DNA of 64,000 nt from Runella zeae DSM 19591 (GCF_000423565.1 NZ_KE384038.1:248001-312000), one strand, 5' to 3'; counted from the stretch's first letter, positions 42,344 to 52,159 are shown. The notes: generated by a model from the sequence alone, not told the origin. Translations and numbers: made by a program.

Positions 42344-43705
42344 TTAATATACTGCAAATTTGAGTAATTGCACCTCACCCACACTGTCTGTGATTTTTAA
42401 TCTTAAACTTTGGACATTTTTAGAAGGCAACACTTCGATTCTTTTGTGGCCTACGCTGCTACCTTGCGCCAAAGATTCCCAATTGCCATTCACAAGCCCT
42501 TCGAGCTGGTAAGCTCGAATACGCTCACCTTTGCTGATATTTTCTTGAATCACCGCAAACTTAGGCGCTGCATTGGCTTTCCATTTGAGAGTCCATTGGG
42601 AGCCTTTTCCTTGAGTAGAGGCCAAAGGCGTTGAAAAATGCTTTTTTACTTCTTGACCAAATTCGCTGAGCCGCGCTACATCTGCATCGGGTACGAGGCC
42701 ATGTTTATCAATTACAATTCCAATCAGGAGGTTGGTGTTGCGTCCCACGCTATTGTAATAACGGTGCATCATCAAGTCCAAGGAGCTAATGACATCGTCT
42801 TGTCCTTCTTTCCAAAACCACCCGCCCTCAAAAGATTTATTGCTCCGCAAAGGCACATCTGCCTCCCCTGGGCACCATACTTTGCCATTGGGATTGCCAT
42901 GCAGTCCTTTCATGACTACTGTGCCGTCGGCTTGGGTGGTAGAGTCGGCGGTAGCCCAGCAAGGATAAGCCGCTAATCCTTCTTCGTTGCCTACCCACCG
43001 AACGAGGTTTTTGAAGCCATAAGGCCCTTGAAACACTACGGCGTCGGGTTGGAGTTTTTTGAGGAGGTCGGCAATGGGAGGCCCGCCTTTGGAAGGAGGA
43101 AGCACGCCACCATCAAACCAGATTTCAAATAGATTTCCGTAGCGTGTCCAGAGTTCGGTGAGCTGCTGCATCACAATCTCATTGTATTTTTTTTGCGCTA
43201 CAGGGTCTCTGTTGATGACCAATCCAGGATTATCTACTTTGCAATACGCATTGGCGGCGGCGCTGGCATAAATACCCGGTTTGATGTTGTATTTTTTACA
43301 AGAAGCAATAAAATCGGCTACGATGTCGCCTTTGCCGTTTTTCCAAGGAGAGTTTTTGATGCTGTATTCATGGGCTTCGGTAGGCCATAAACTAAAACCC
43401 GAACAATGCTTGGCCACCAAAACTACATAGGTCGCACCTGCCTCTTTTGCGGCTTTTATCCACTGATCCGTATTGAGTTTGTCAGGATTAAAAATAGCGG
43501 GGCTTGGTTGGTAATTGAAGTCTTTGCGCCATTTGTAAGAAGGCTCATAAACTTGTACATCATAATGAATCAGCGCCCCGATTTCGGCATTGGCCCATTC
43601 TACTTGACGAGCTGTGGGAAGCACCAAATCCGATTCTTTGAGAGCCTGTGCGTAGCCGTAAAAACTACCCGTAAGCACTAGCCACAGACATATCCATTTT
43701 TTCAT
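42344..43705 (-). CDS. GH29-family alpha-L-fucosidase with C-terminal binding domain
   Basis: A 453-residue exported enzyme (signal peptide to about 20). The catalytic TIM barrel has ARQVEWANAEIGALIHYDVQVY at the start, VVLVAKHCSGFSLWPTE (94-110), GIYASAAANAYCKV and the nucleophile Asp198 in FEIWFDGG. From about 330 a discoidin/F5-8-type domain follows (GSSVGHKRIEVLPSKNVQSLRLKI). It removes alpha-L-fucosyl groups from glycans in the periplasm or on the surface. It starts only 4 bp after GH172. The GWL-type acid is not certain, so specificity (1,2 versus 1,3/4) is open. Confidence 0.93.
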   Translation of the reverse strand: MKKWICLWLVLTGSFYGYAQALKESDLVLPTARQVEWANAEIGALIHYDVQVYEPSYKWRKDFNYQPSPAIFNPDKLNTDQWIKAAKEAGATYVVLVAKHCSGFSLWPTEAHEYSIKNSPWKNGKGDIVADFIASCKKYNIKPGIYASAAANAYCKVDNPGLVINRDPVAQKKYNEIVMQQLTELWTRYGNLFEIWFDGGVLPPSKGGPPIADLLKKLQPDAVVFQGPYGFKNLVRWVGNEEGLAAYPCWATADSTTQADGTVVMKGLHGNPNGKVWCPGEADVPLRSNKSFEGGWFWKEGQDDVISSLDLMMHRYYNSVGRNTNLLIGIVIDKHGLVPDADVARLSEFGQEVKKHFSTPLASTQGKGSQWTLKWKANAAPKFAVIQENISKGERIRAYQLEGLVNGNWESLAQGSSVGHKRIEVLPSKNVQSLRLKITDSVGEVQLLKFAVY

Positions 43706-43709
43706 GTGT

Positions 43710-45368
43710 TTATTTTTTTTGTTTTTCTTTTAACGACATTTCGTCCAATTCTTTCAAAGTCATGATAGGCTGAGCGGCTTTGAGGGGTTGGGCGGAGCGA
43801 TTGTGAATAGCGCCTTGTTGGCCATACCAAAAAACGACCGCAGAATACCCCAGAAAATCCCACCGATTGCGAATTTGCACACCGGGCGACGCTTCCATAT
43901 CGAATACCAGTCTTTTAGAAAAAGGAATAGCATCTAACGCTCGAATGCGGGTGCAGATATTGAACCCTCTTACATCGCGGCGGCGCTTTGTATCAGAGCC
44001 TACTTCGATATTGGCTAAATAAGGATGCGAAAACACATCATCTTTAGAGGGGTTTTCGCCGCCGGCCCATCCATAATAATCTTCCGTACCTGTACCAAAA
44101 TGCGTGGGCGTTTTTTTCTCCCAGGCTTGGTCAACATAGATTTTTTCGTCGCCTTCTCCCCACCATCCATAGTCGGGATTGAGGGCGGTCATGGCATCTC
44201 CTACCAACACACCTTTGCCCGAAATGTCAATGAAATTCCAGTCAACGAAAGTCGAACCTTGTACAATATCGTCAGGCCGCCAATTGGCGTGAAAGTACAT
44301 CGACTTCTCATTCCAAGCCCAGTTTTTGTACTTAATTTCAAAATTTTGGATAGGAAGAGGCTCGGAGCTGAGGTTTTGAAGGGATATAGTAGCCGCACTT
44401 TTAAAAGGCATAACCCACGTACAAATCATTTGTCCGAGAGAATTGACGGTACGAGTCCATGTTTGAAAGGGATTTAGTTCATTGGGGCTGCCAAAAAAAT
44501 CTCCTAGAGGTACCCATATCGTTTGTTGTTGGTCAAATTGCCCCATCAACACCACCGAACGGAGCAATTCGGGATGCTTTTTTAAATATTCAGGGTCCAC
44601 AAAAATCTCTAACTGATGAATTGCTTTCTGTCCACTGATAGAGAGTTGCATTTCTTTGCCTGCTTCTAGTGTTCCGTTTTTGCGGATAAGATTCCCTTGG
44701 TCAGCCGAATAAGCCGAGTGTAAAACTTGGCTTATTTGGTTCATTTGTGATAAAGACTTACGAAGCTGTGACATCGTAAATGTCTCTACAACTGTACCCT
44801 TAGGATAAGCCCGATAATTGATGATATTGTAAAATGGTTTTTGTGAAAATGTAACCTTACAGCTTTTAGCAAAAGGAATAGGCAAATAACAATTGCCAGC
44901 GCGGGCCGTAACCCGAGCAAAAGGAGGAGGTACGGAGCCTTTGCCCGTAATGAGCCTGAAATAGTTTTCGCTGATAGTGGGAGTCGTAGCGCCGTCCAAA
45001 TAAATATTGATAATCGGCCCTTCCAAATCGTCTAAACCTCCATAGTAAAAATAAGGCGCCCACATCTTGGTAATTGCCCCGGGGCCAGTATGTTCCATAG
45101 CTACCCATTCTTGCTTTCCATTAATAATCTCGGTACGGATAAAACCCGTTCCGTCGCTATCAGCAAACCATCCGGGAGCCTCTTTGGTGGTAGATTCACG
45201 ATTGTAGCTACTTGCTTGCAAAGATTCATACAAAGGAGAAGGAAAGCGCGCAAGTTGATCTCTGTCTCCCATTTCAGTGAGCAATCTGCTTAGATTGATG
45301 GATTGCGCTCCTAAAAATGAAGGTAAAAAAAGAGTTAATGTCAGGAATAGCCTATAAAAAGTGTTCAT
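43710..45368 (-). CDS. GH172 (DUF2961) glycoside hydrolase
   Basis: A 552-residue exported enzyme (signal peptide ending LGAQ near 22). DUF2961/GH172 marks: STTKEAPGWFADSDGTGFIR, MEHTGPGAITKMWAP, LYLDGATTP-type segment (here IYLDGATTPTISE), YRAYPKGTVVETF and FGTGTEDYYGWAGG with the probable catalytic Glu. Known members act on alpha-D-arabinofuranosides or difructose anhydrides, so a furanoside cap on the target glycan is plausible. It follows susD by 168 bp containing two stem-loops and is the first of four linked enzyme genes. Confidence 0.92.
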   Translation of the reverse strand: MNTFYRLFLTLTLFLPSFLGAQSINLSRLLTEMGDRDQLARFPSPLYESLQASSYNRESTTKEAPGWFADSDGTGFIRTEIINGKQEWVAMEHTGPGAITKMWAPYFYYGGLDDLEGPIINIYLDGATTPTISENYFRLITGKGSVPPPFARVTARAGNCYLPIPFAKSCKVTFSQKPFYNIINYRAYPKGTVVETFTMSQLRKSLSQMNQISQVLHSAYSADQGNLIRKNGTLEAGKEMQLSISGQKAIHQLEIFVDPEYLKKHPELLRSVVLMGQFDQQQTIWVPLGDFFGSPNELNPFQTWTRTVNSLGQMICTWVMPFKSAATISLQNLSSEPLPIQNFEIKYKNWAWNEKSMYFHANWRPDDIVQGSTFVDWNFIDISGKGVLVGDAMTALNPDYGWWGEGDEKIYVDQAWEKKTPTHFGTGTEDYYGWAGGENPSKDDVFSHPYLANIEVGSDTKRRRDVRGFNICTRIRALDAIPFSKRLVFDMEASPGVQIRNRWDFLGYSAVVFWYGQQGAIHNRSAQPLKAAQPIMTLKELDEMSLKEKQKK

Positions 45369-45396
45369 AAGAAGTTACGGCTTTATTATCAATAAG

Positions 45397-45433
45397 GCAT
45401 AGCCTACCCATAAGCATACTCAGAGGGCTATGC
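45397..45433. other. Stem-loop upstream of GH172
   Basis: An 8-bp stem GCATAGCC (45397-45404) and GGCTATGC (45426-45433). Five T follow on the plus strand, so it looks like a terminator for plus-strand transcription rather than for susD. Role uncertain. Confidence 0.45.
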
Positions 45434-45495
45434 TTTTTCAAAAGACAAAACAAAAGGGTTATTACTTTTTTAAGAGAAAGGAGAGGTTTAGGAGT

Positions 45496-45525
45496 GACGG
45501 TAGATTGTTTGTGCAATCTACCGTC
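45496..45525 (-). other. 12-bp stem-loop just after susD
   Basis: A perfect stem GACGGTAGATTG (45496-45507) and CAATCTACCGTC (45514-45525) with a 6-nt loop, 11 bp beyond the susD stop. On the minus strand no T run follows, so it may stabilise the susCD mRNA 3' end or set a processing point, reducing expression of the enzymes downstream. Confidence 0.65.
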
Positions 45526-45536
45526 TTTATTTTTTA

Positions 45537-47240
45537 TTATTGAAGTGGGTCAAAGCTGCCGCCGTCCCAGCCATTGGTTTGTTTCAAATTCGCATTTTTT
45601 TCCAAGTGAGTTCGTGGAATTGCGAAGAAATAATATTCGGGTTTGAAGTTGATACTTTGGGTTAAATCTAGGTCACGTACATCGTTTCTGAAATACGTGG
45701 TGTAGTTTTTGTTGAGGTCAACCGTACCTTTTGCAAAAGCATCAAAGAAATCATTTTTGCTGCCATTAAAAGCAATCAGGTTGATTTGATACCCTTTACG
45801 TTTGGTTCCATTAAGTTCGGACTCGTACAATCTGCGTCGGCGCATATCGGCAGAGCGTTTGCCTTCAAAAGCAAACTCAATTTGTCTTTCGAGCAAAATC
45901 GCTTGTCTCATTTCGGTTTTGCTCATATTGGCTTTGAGACCGTACAACCCATTGGCACCTGCCTCAATACCAGCCCGTTTGCGAATCGCCTTCAATACTT
46001 CAAGAGCCTCTGCGGGATTGCCTATTTCGTTGGCGGCTTCTGCAAAATTCATCAAGACTTCGGCAAAACGGATTTCAATCCAGTCGGTTCCGCTCAACTC
46101 TGTTTCGTTGGGTTTATAACCTTCAAAAATCGCCTTACGACAATAAAAACCAGTGTTGGTATTGCCAGTCTGTTGGCTTCCCAAGAAGGTCCATTGGGTA
46201 CGTCCTGTTTTGCCCGAAAGCTCCCATAGGCTTCCATTGTAAGCTACGGTAGCCGCAAAACGAGGGTCACGATTGAGCCAAAACGCAGTGGCGTCGTAGC
46301 CAGAGTTGGGGTCTTTGATAGAAAGCCCATTTTTCATAGGAAAAGCTTCTACCATCGAAATCGTGGGATAATTTGCCCCCGTACAGTTTTGGGCTTCGTC
46401 CAAAGGCCGCGTACAAGCATCGCGGTTGTGGGTACGGCCAGGGTTGATAAAACGGGTAACTAATATTATTTCTGGATTGGCATTTCCTTCTGTGTACCAG
46501 AGTTTTCCAAAATCAGCAAACAAGGCGTGTCCTGCTGCTTCCAATGCTTCTTTGGCGGCTTTGGTAGCGGCATAAGCTGTAGTCCAGCGCTCGGGGAGCT
46601 GTGTAGGATTAAACTGCTCCGATGCATAGTGGAGCAATACCCGTGCTTTGAATGCCAACACGGCACCTTTTGTAATTCTGCCGGCATCAATATTGTCCCA
46701 TTTGACAGGAAGTAGGCTCGCCGACTCGTCTAAGTCTTTGATAATTTGAGCAATACATTCAGAAGTTTTACTGCGGCTCACTAGCAGGTCGGCGGTGATT
46801 TCTTGGGGTTCTAGTACAAGAGGCACCCCGCCATAGCGCGAAACCAATTGGAAGTACTGCCAAGCTCTTAAAAACAAGGCTTGCCCTTTTAGGGGGTCTT
46901 GTTGACTTTTGGTGAGTGAGCCAGAACCTAAGTTTTTTAACAAAACATTGATGTTACGAATCTGATTGTAAGGCCAATAGTCCACACCATCGATGGTAAG
47001 TTGCCCCAACATATAAGCTCCTCCTCCGCCCGATTCGTCCGAATCGCCCGAAGCATTGGTAGGCCAAGTGGGCATATTGTCAACATATAGTTGATTGACA
47101 TAAGCAGTGGCCAAGGCGATGTCGTTCCAAACGGCCTGCTCTGGAATAGCAGTCAAGTCTCTTTTATCAAGAACTTTCTCACATTGCGTAAAAGAGATAA
47201 GAGTAACTACTGTGAATATATGAATAAATAGCTTCTTCAT
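45537..47240 (-). CDS. SusD/RagB-family outer-membrane glycan-binding lipoprotein
   Basis: A 567-residue lipoprotein starting at 47240 (MKKLFIHIFTVVTLISFTQCEK); the Cys20 lipobox (FTQC) shows lipidation. A longer frame upstream is not credible. SusD marks: ALFLRAWQYFQLVSRYGGVPL (TPR-like helices), ILERQIEFAFEGKRSADMRRR near the C terminus, and a final IPRTHLEKNANLKQTNGWDGGSFDP. It binds glycan at the surface as the lid of the SusC channel encoded 13 bp upstream. Its partner has an STN domain, so it belongs to a signal-transducing pair. Confidence 0.95.
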   Translation of the reverse strand: MKKLFIHIFTVVTLISFTQCEKVLDKRDLTAIPEQAVWNDIALATAYVNQLYVDNMPTWPTNASGDSDESGGGGAYMLGQLTIDGVDYWPYNQIRNINVLLKNLGSGSLTKSQQDPLKGQALFLRAWQYFQLVSRYGGVPLVLEPQEITADLLVSRSKTSECIAQIIKDLDESASLLPVKWDNIDAGRITKGAVLAFKARVLLHYASEQFNPTQLPERWTTAYAATKAAKEALEAAGHALFADFGKLWYTEGNANPEIILVTRFINPGRTHNRDACTRPLDEAQNCTGANYPTISMVEAFPMKNGLSIKDPNSGYDATAFWLNRDPRFAATVAYNGSLWELSGKTGRTQWTFLGSQQTGNTNTGFYCRKAIFEGYKPNETELSGTDWIEIRFAEVLMNFAEAANEIGNPAEALEVLKAIRKRAGIEAGANGLYGLKANMSKTEMRQAILLERQIEFAFEGKRSADMRRRRLYESELNGTKRKGYQINLIAFNGSKNDFFDAFAKGTVDLNKNYTTYFRNDVRDLDLTQSINFKPEYYFFAIPRTHLEKNANLKQTNGWDGGSFDPLQ

Positions 47241-47253
47241 GTGCGTAACGGAT

Positions 47254-50200
47254 TTATAATGAGATGTTAAGACCAAGTGTGTAGCTTCGATTGATAGGAT
47301 AGGCATTGATGCCTCCTTCGGGGTCGTAAAGCTTGATACGGTCTTTTAATAAAAATAAGTTGACGCCATTGAAAAACACTTTCACGTTTTCCAGACCTAC
47401 TTTTTTGGTCAAAGTGAGTGGAATGTCATATCCGATATTGAGGTTTTTGAGACGGATAAAAGACGCATCTTCAAGCCAAAAAGTAGAAGTACCTCCATTG
47501 CCTCCTAAGTCGGAGTAAAGAGGATAAGCTGCGTTAGGATTGGAAGGAGTCCAGTGGTCGCGCCAGTAGTCAAAGCTTCCCGTTTCTTGAGATTGCCACT
47601 GAGCGGCGTGCCAAGTGATTTGGCGAACTTTCTTGTACCCACTTAAGCCTTGGAAAAACACATCGACGCTCAAGCCTTTCCATTTACCACCAATCGTGGC
47701 TCCGTAAGTAGTAGGGGCCGACGAAAAAGTGGCAATAAACTCGCGGTCGTTGGCATCGATTTTTCCGTCAGGTTCTTCGGAAGTAGCTCCTCTGATATCT
47801 TTGAAGTTGAGCATTCCTAAGCGAGGAGTCGCGCCATTGATGGTGTAGCCAGCAGGTAGGGCGTCGAGGTCAGCCTGAGTACGGATGATGTCGGTGGCAA
47901 TTTGTCCAAAAATCCCGCCTGTAGGTCGTCCGAGTTGAGACTGAAAAGGACGAATATTGCTAGCTTCATCAATCAGTACTTGCTTGTTGGTGGCATAGCC
48001 ATAGTTGAACGAAAGGAAATAAGATAGGTCTTTGCGGATGTTTTTGCGGTAAGCCAACTCCACTTCTACCCCTTTTGAATCTACCCTTCCATAATTGACG
48101 GCGGGGAGTGTCCCTCCAAAAGTAGAAGGAATACTTTGGGTACGAGCACCTAAAATATCAGTACGTTTGTTTTGGTAAATGTCGAGAGAAGCGGTGAGTT
48201 TATTACCAAAAAATCCAGCATCAAAACCATAATTGAAGGTGGTTTTCTTAGCCCAAGTAATGTCGGGATTGGGAATCGTGCCAGGCGCTACGCCATTGGT
48301 AGTACCGCCACCAAATACCGCCCCTACGGTTTTGCGATAGCTTTGTGACCATTGAAGGGCACCTGCGGTATTGCCTACGCTGGTATTGACTAAGTCGTCG
48401 CCGGTTTTTCCAAAAGAGGCCCTGAGTTTGAGGTCATTGATAAAAGTGATATTGTTTTTGAAGAAAGGTGCTTCGCTAATCCGCCAACCTGCTGAAATAG
48501 AAGGGAAAAATCCGAAACGTTTTTCGGGTACAAAATACCGCGACCCTTCATATCGAAACGAGCCTTCCAAAAAGTACTGCTCTTTAAAACTATAGTTAAG
48601 GCGACCAATATACGAAAGACGACCATCTTCGAGCTGCCCGCCCGAAACACTCATGTCTTTTGAATCGCTACTTCCCAACGACAACTGATCTAACTGAGTA
48701 GAGATAAAAAATTGGTTTTGAGCACTGAAGTTTTGGTTGTTGGACTCAAATTGCTCATACACAAACATCCCCCCCAGATTATGATGACCAAACGACTTGT
48801 CGTAGTTGACAAAAAAGTTGAGTTGATAAAAATTACTGTTTTGGTAGGTTTCGCGTATCCAGTTACCGTCGTTTCGTTCAAAAGTTTTGCTAGGATCCAA
48901 TATATTTCCTACGAGGTGATTTTTAGAACCAAGAGAGTTAAATACATATAGTTTGTAAGGCGTATTGAACTCTTTACGGAAATCATTTCGGATGTATTTA
49001 GAATACAAAGCGCGCAATTGCAGTCCTTTCACAAACGGCACTTTGTAAGTAAGGTCCACTTGGGTAGTATAGTTGGTCCAAGTTTTACGGTTGTATCCTG
49101 AGTTACCATTGATGACTTCACTTGGGTGCCATTTCATTAAGTTTCCGACCGGATACTGTTTGCCTTCATACTCAAGATAAGCTGGCGACATTTTTCCCCG
49201 CAATACTAGGTTACGATATAAATCTAGGAAATCGTCGTTGTCGCTGTCGTAGCGCCAATAAGGTTTTTCGTCGTTGCGGGTGTCAGAACTTAGATTTAAG
49301 GAAACACTTAGATTGTCGGTGATTTTGGCTTCGACTTTGGCCCTAACGTTGTATTTCTCAAACTCTAAATTTCGGAAAGAGCCTGTTCCTTTATAAAAAG
49401 CACCGCCAATAAAATAACTTACGCGGTCGTTTCCACCCGTCACATTGAGTGCATGACGCGTAAGGGTAGGGCGGATAAATTCCGTTTTTAACAAATCAAA
49501 AGAATTGTTTTTGAAATAATCCAACTCATCTTGGGCATAATAAGCCGCGTTTTGGAGATAGTTGGGGTCGGTTTGTTGTAAATAATCATTGGTAAACATG
49601 GCCTCCTCATAGGCCGATAGCGTTTGGGGAACTTTAGTGGCCTCTTCGATGCCATAGCTTGCCACGTAGTTGATACGAGGTTTTCCTTTGGCACCTTTTT
49701 TGGTTGTCACCACAATCACCCCATTGGCAGCGCGCGCTCCATATACCGCCGATGATGCGCCATCTTTCAACACTGAGATATTTTCGACTTCGCTTGCGTC
49801 GAGGCCGTCGAAGGCAAATTGGTCCACAATCACCCCATCAATCACAAACAGAGGGGGGCGAGCCGTACCAAAACCGTCGTATCTGCGTATATTTATGGAA
49901 GAACTTTTGCCGGGTTTTCCACCGCTCTGAGTAATATAAAGCCCCGGAGCACGTCCAGCCAAGGTAGAAGCTAAATTAGCGGCGGGAATTTCGGAGATTT
50001 CTTCTGCTTTGATAGAACTTACGGCTCCTGTCAAGTTTCCTTTCTTTTGAGTACCGTATCCTACTACTACTATTTCGTTGAGGGTTTTATCACCAGCCTT
50101 TAGGGTTACGTTGAGGGTAGTGGCGTTGGCTACGTTTAGTTCTTGCGAAATCATCCCTACATATGAAAATATGAGGGTGGTTTCTCGGTCTTCCATCATA

Positions 50201-50745
50201 ATCGAATAGGAGCCATCGCCTTTGGTTGTAGTGCCTTTGGTAGTACCCTTTACAATGACCGATACCCCCGGCAATACATCTCCGTTTTCATCGGACACTA
50301 TCCCACTTACAGTTTTAGCGATTTGTTTTTCATAAGGGGAAGGTACAGCCCTTAAAATAGGAATTAGCGAAGAACGGGGTGCTCTTGTCCGCGACAGGAT
50401 GATTTGATTTTTCTTAATAAGCTGATACTGAATCTCGCGCGGAGTCAATACGAGTTTAAGAATTTCTTCAACGGTTTGGTTTTTGAAATCAGCGTTGATT
50501 TTTTCTTTAGAAGCGGTTACTTCTTTTTGATAAGAGAACGAAATATCGGTTTGTTTTTCTATTTCTCTTAAAAAGTTTTTAAGGCTACTACCCTTCACAG
50601 AGACAGAAATTCGCTCTTTGAGGGCCTCCTGTCCAAAACTGGGACGTGCATAAGACAAGCTCGCAAACAGCCCAATTACGATAAGTTGAATAGCAGTGAT
50701 TTTCATATAATAGAAAATCTGTTTTGTCGTAAAAAATTTTGACAT
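47254..50745 (-). CDS. SusC-family TonB-dependent transducer with STN domain
   Basis: A 1163-residue outer-membrane transporter. Parts: signal peptide (KITAIQLIVIGLFASLS), STN domain at about 50-105 (SVKGSSLKNFLREIEKQTDISFSYQKE), carboxypeptidase-like beta domain about 140-225 (SGIVSDENGDVLPGVSVIVKGTTKGT), the VVVGYGTQKKGNLTGAV signature, plug about 240-345, and barrel to the C terminus (NRSYTLGLNISL). The STN domain contacts a FecR anti-sigma factor, and a FecR gene lies 166 bp upstream on the same strand. Ligand binding would thus induce its own operon, unlike the SusC at 506-3685. Confidence 0.96.
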   Translation of the reverse strand: MSKFFTTKQIFYYMKITAIQLIVIGLFASLSYARPSFGQEALKERISVSVKGSSLKNFLREIEKQTDISFSYQKEVTASKEKINADFKNQTVEEILKLVLTPREIQYQLIKKNQIILSRTRAPRSSLIPILRAVPSPYEKQIAKTVSGIVSDENGDVLPGVSVIVKGTTKGTTTKGDGSYSIMMEDRETTLIFSYVGMISQELNVANATTLNVTLKAGDKTLNEIVVVGYGTQKKGNLTGAVSSIKAEEISEIPAANLASTLAGRAPGLYITQSGGKPGKSSSINIRRYDGFGTARPPLFVIDGVIVDQFAFDGLDASEVENISVLKDGASSAVYGARAANGVIVVTTKKGAKGKPRINYVASYGIEEATKVPQTLSAYEEAMFTNDYLQQTDPNYLQNAAYYAQDELDYFKNNSFDLLKTEFIRPTLTRHALNVTGGNDRVSYFIGGAFYKGTGSFRNLEFEKYNVRAKVEAKITDNLSVSLNLSSDTRNDEKPYWRYDSDNDDFLDLYRNLVLRGKMSPAYLEYEGKQYPVGNLMKWHPSEVINGNSGYNRKTWTNYTTQVDLTYKVPFVKGLQLRALYSKYIRNDFRKEFNTPYKLYVFNSLGSKNHLVGNILDPSKTFERNDGNWIRETYQNSNFYQLNFFVNYDKSFGHHNLGGMFVYEQFESNNQNFSAQNQFFISTQLDQLSLGSSDSKDMSVSGGQLEDGRLSYIGRLNYSFKEQYFLEGSFRYEGSRYFVPEKRFGFFPSISAGWRISEAPFFKNNITFINDLKLRASFGKTGDDLVNTSVGNTAGALQWSQSYRKTVGAVFGGGTTNGVAPGTIPNPDITWAKKTTFNYGFDAGFFGNKLTASLDIYQNKRTDILGARTQSIPSTFGGTLPAVNYGRVDSKGVEVELAYRKNIRKDLSYFLSFNYGYATNKQVLIDEASNIRPFQSQLGRPTGGIFGQIATDIIRTQADLDALPAGYTINGATPRLGMLNFKDIRGATSEEPDGKIDANDREFIATFSSAPTTYGATIGGKWKGLSVDVFFQGLSGYKKVRQITWHAAQWQSQETGSFDYWRDHWTPSNPNAAYPLYSDLGGNGGTSTFWLEDASFIRLKNLNIGYDIPLTLTKKVGLENVKVFFNGVNLFLLKDRIKLYDPEGGINAYPINRSYTLGLNISL

Positions 50746-50785
50746 AACTTTGAATGTTTTTGTTAGTACGAAAACGATTTAGGAG

Positions 50786-50851
50786 GTTTACCGGATGTTT
50801 CTCAGGCAGAGGTAAACTTGGATGGGAAGGATGTTAGCGCATCTTTCCCAT
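50786..50851 (-). promoter_or_regulatory. Two stem-loops in the leader before the STN-SusC gene
   Basis: Between fecR and susC lie a 12-bp stem (50822-50833 and 50840-50851, one G-T pair, loop ttagcg) and a 7-bp stem GTTTACC/GGTAAAC (50786-50792 and 50811-50817). The role is unclear: partial terminator behind fecR or structured leader of susC. No T run follows on the minus strand. Confidence 0.5.
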
Positions 50852-50911
50852 TTCTTTTATAAAAGGGTTAGGAATAGAAAGTACGTTGGGGCATAGGCAA
50901 AAAAGAGGGTT

Positions 50912-51994
50912 TTAGTGACAACCATTTGAACTGATAACAATTTGAGCGTCAACTTCTTTGTAAGTCGCTCCAATGGTTTTGCAGATTAAATCTAGCTTAT
51001 CATAGAGCGACTCATTTCGAAGGGTGGTGGTGATGATACAGTCGGAAAGCTCCTCTTCATTATATAATATTTTCACTTCATAGAGTTTTTCTAATTCGCG
51101 AAAAACATTCGTAACAGGTACTTCATCAAAATAAGTACGAGGGTATTTTTCTAAGGGCACTACGGGACGAGGCTCCGCCACAAGTCCTTTGCTGATAGTA
51201 GGGGTAACTCTACTGATAACGACCCGTTGATTGGGAAGTAAGATAAGTCCTTTGGTTTCGGGGTCGGCAATGTCAATTTTGTTTTGTTTAAAAACCGAAA
51301 CCCTTCCCGTGTGCACATTCACAAAAACTTTGTTGTCGTTGTCGAAAGCTTTGATGACGAAACTAGTTCCTAAGACTTTAGTAATCACTTCGTTAGCATA
51401 GACATAGAAAGGCTTTTTCTTATTTTTTGTTACTTCAAAGAACGCTTCTCCACTCAAAAACACTTCTCGTTGGTGTGGACTAAATGGTGTAGGATAACTA
51501 ATACGACTATTTTTTTGGAGTGTTACGAAACTACTGTCAGGCAATCTGACTTTGAGTGGCGTATCACTTGTGTTGATGTGTTCGGCTAGGGTACTTTTAT
51601 TTTCGGCTTCTTGTACCAAATCATGATAGCTAATTTTTATTTCGGTCTTGGGACGCAACAAAAGCCATCCTAATACTAGCAATACAGCTATACTTGCCGC
51701 CCATTTCAGACCTGCCGATTGCCAAAAATCAATTTTTTTGGCTTCATTTTCAGTTTCAAATAGAGTACTTTCAATCGTCCGCCAGACTTCTTTTTTGTTT
51801 AAATCGGGAGAGGAGGCGTGTTCGGCCTGATGTAGGCTTCTCACTATCTCTTTGGCTTCGGTTATGATGCTATGTTTTGAAGGATTTTGTGCCAAAAAAT
51901 CAATCCAAAACTCATCTTGCTCCGCAAAAAGTACCCATTTTACAAACAGATCATCGTTTAGGAAATCTTGTACCTGATAATCTTGATATTTCAT
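50912..51994 (-). CDS. FecR-family anti-sigma factor
   Basis: A 360-residue inner-membrane anti-sigma regulator. A cytoplasmic N-terminal region (about 1-100) binds the sigma factor. A single membrane helix follows (WAASIAVLLVLGWLLL, about 107-122). Then a periplasmic FecR domain (YPTPFSPHQREVFLSGEAFFEVTKNKKKPFYVYANEVITKVLGTSFVIKAF, about 165-215) and a DUF4974-type C-terminal domain (VPVTNVFRELEKLYEVKILY) complete it. It lies between the ECF sigma gene upstream and the STN-SusC gene downstream, the usual trans-envelope cassette. Confidence 0.95.
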   Translation of the reverse strand: MKYQDYQVQDFLNDDLFVKWVLFAEQDEFWIDFLAQNPSKHSIITEAKEIVRSLHQAEHASSPDLNKKEVWRTIESTLFETENEAKKIDFWQSAGLKWAASIAVLLVLGWLLLRPKTEIKISYHDLVQEAENKSTLAEHINTSDTPLKVRLPDSSFVTLQKNSRISYPTPFSPHQREVFLSGEAFFEVTKNKKKPFYVYANEVITKVLGTSFVIKAFDNDNKVFVNVHTGRVSVFKQNKIDIADPETKGLILLPNQRVVISRVTPTISKGLVAEPRPVVPLEKYPRTYFDEVPVTNVFRELEKLYEVKILYNEEELSDCIITTTLRNESLYDKLDLICKTIGATYKEVDAQIVISSNGCH

Positions 51995-52159
51995 CTGTGT
52001 GCGTGTATAACATCTTCAGAAGTACAGGTACATTTTTTTGAAAAAACTACCCAATCAAAATGTATTTTTTTGATAATTTTTTCAATAAAAATATTAAAAC
52101 CTTGATTGTTAGGAAGTTGAGTCTTTGAGGATTTGCAAAAAAAAGAGAAAAAATGGGAA

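Noticed and set aside
44025-44477. A 150-codon plus-strand frame antisense to GH172
   Set aside because: The minus-strand frame carries the full GH172 motif set and continuous coding; the antisense protein has no recognisable features.
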